This document shows positions 5,887 through 6,363 of a stretch of DNA of 6,363 nucleotides, piece after piece. The notes under the pieces are model-generated. The model ran no database searches. It was not told the DNA's origin and saw only the letters and a program-made list of their open reading frames with translations. Each line of letters starts with the position of its first letter. Position 1 is the stretch's first letter. Where the stretch lies: NCBI GenBank assembly GCA_003650865.1, contig QMSN01000058.1, positions 1-6,363 on the forward strand, given 5' to 3'. Source of the DNA: Thermoprotei archaeon (GTDB lineage: Archaea > Thermoproteota > Methanomethylicia > Nezhaarchaeales > WYZ-LMO8). Position numbers and translations under genes: made by a program.

Positions 5887-6275
5887 CCCCTTTTCTTAAA
5901 CAAAAACAGCTCAAAATTAAACCCGGCAAACCACATCCACATTCGCACCCACACACTTCACTCAAAAATCAAGTAAGGCTCAGAGGTAAGTCGATCAATA
6001 CCGCCTCAGACGCTCCACACAATCAACATAGACGCTAAAGAAAACCAAACCCCAAATAAACCTTTCAGACAAATCCACCAACATGCTTTATTGATTCGCT
6101 CTCTTCGAATATAGATGTTCACTTCTCTCGATCCTCTCATCAAAACCTCTAGCCCTATAGAGCACGAACTATGGAGGGGGTTAGGTAGGGCTTTAATATT
6201 AGGCGTTAACGGTTTAAGTGAATGATGGATTAGGGGGTTCTGAGGTTTAATGGTGAGCTTGGCTGCTGAAGAAGC
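5887..6275. other. 389-base gap without a supported gene; strand-composition reversal
   Basis: I see no convincing protein gene on either strand. Up to about 6060 the plus strand is very A/C-rich and G-poor; 6061-6175 is mixed and pyrimidine-rich; from about 6176 the plus strand becomes G/T-rich with G-runs (6176-6180, 6233-6237). A weak hairpin CTCTA 6147-6151 / TAGAG 6158-6162 sits near the changeover. A C/D-box-like pattern at 6222-6269 is listed separately. Longer open frames here exist because stop codons are rare in such skewed DNA. Confidence 0.6.
5891..5897 (+). terminator. Possible T-run terminator after the large gene
   Basis: TTTTCTT, preceded by CCCC, lies 5 bases after the TAA stop. 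It is one of the few T-clusters in an otherwise A/C-rich stretch, consistent with archaeal T-run termination. Confidence 0.4.
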
Positions 6276-6279
6276 TTAA
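6214..6279 (+). ncRNA. Possible C/D-box-like small RNA (weak candidate)
   Basis: In order: ATGATGG (6222-6228; the C box RTGATGA with the last base changed), CTGA (6240-6243, D'), ATGGTGA (6250-6256, C' with one change) and CTGA (6266-6269, D). Spacers are 11, 6 and 9 bases, near the usual archaeal arrangement of about 12, 3-9 and 12. TTAAG 6214-6218 can pair with CTTAA 6275-6279 as a loose closing stem. Both C-type boxes are imperfect and one spacer is short, so chance is a real possibility. Confidence 0.2.
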
Positions 6280-6363
6280 TGACTTTTGACCTTGATGGTA
6301 GCTCTCGTTTTTAGCTCTCTAGCTAATGCTACTAAGAGTTGAGGTACTGACCTTATGTTCATC
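6276..6363 (-). CDS. Possible C-terminal end of a gene entering from the right edge
   Basis: On the minus strand the frame is open from the window edge to TAA at 6278-6276 and codes at least 28 residues: after the edge it reads MNIRSVPQLLVALARELK and ends TIKVKSH. It looks protein-like (helix then a basic strand) and codon choice resembles the neighbours, but it is short and I recognise no family. The ATG at 6362-6360 may be internal or the true start. If real, the gene is convergent with the large peptidase gene. Confidence 0.35.
   Translation of the reverse strand, partial: MNIRSVPQLLVALARELKTRATIKVKSH

Noticed and set aside
5780..5965. 61-residue Gly/Leu/Cys-rich frame on the minus strand
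   Set aside because: It is the antisense of the A/C-rich stretch, with composition explained by the skew and no supporting start signal.
5643..6038. 131-residue Asn/Thr/Pro/His-rich frame on the plus strand
   Set aside because: It overlaps the C-terminus of the large gene in another frame and runs on because the A/C-rich DNA has few stops; its composition is that expected from skewed DNA.
6250..6279. Nine-codon frame starting ATGGTGAGC with a GAGGT just before it
   Set aside because: Too short, and the start coincides with the C'-like box; nothing beyond chance supports translation.

Overview
This window reads as chromosomal DNA from a thermophilic archaeon, most likely a crenarchaeote-type (Thermoproteota/TACK) lineage. 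The signs are heavy AGG/AGA arginine and ATA isoleucine codon use, short T/A-rich promoter elements about 25-30 bases before genes, GTG starts, weak or absent ribosome-binding sites, T-run terminators, and an archaeal PPP-family phosphatase. The species cannot be fixed from the sequence. I see no insertion sequence, CRISPR array, tRNA or rRNA.

Layout, left to right. (1) Bases 1-179 hold the C-terminus of a PPP-family Ser/Thr protein phosphatase on +. (2) A 138-base convergent gap (180-317) carries two sets of competing inverted repeats. (3) 318-1076 (-) encodes PstB, the ATPase of the phosphate ABC transporter, standing alone without pstS/C/A. (4) A divergent promoter region (about 1077-1222) holds a dyad, two TATA-like boxes and two tandem CTATATAG palindromes. 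(5) About 1223-2011 (+) encodes a crotonase-fold enzyme. Its active site lacks both hydratase glutamates and looks like a PaaG-type isomerase. (6) 2029-2742 (-) encodes a TatD-family metal-dependent hydrolase, convergent with the crotonase over 17 bases that contain a T-run. (7) 2853-3302 (+) encodes a 149-residue protein I do not recognise, probably leaderless. (8) 3328-5886 (+) encodes a large membrane-anchored, probably extracytoplasmic protein: one membrane helix, Gly-rich linker, ZU5-like beta domain, papain/C39-like cysteine peptidase domain and long beta-rich C-terminal region. (9) 5887-6275 has no gene I can support, but shows a strong strand-composition reversal and a possible C/D-box-like RNA. 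(10) The C-terminal end of another minus-strand gene may enter at the right edge.

The genes do not form one operon; most have their own promoter and orientations alternate. Two touch phosphate biology (PPP phosphatase and PstB), but they are convergent, so a functional link is only a guess. The most notable items are the multidomain surface cysteine peptidase, with its uncertain N-terminus and the abrupt base-composition change in its last ~95 codons, the skew reversal after it, and the switch-like repeats in the first intergenic gap.
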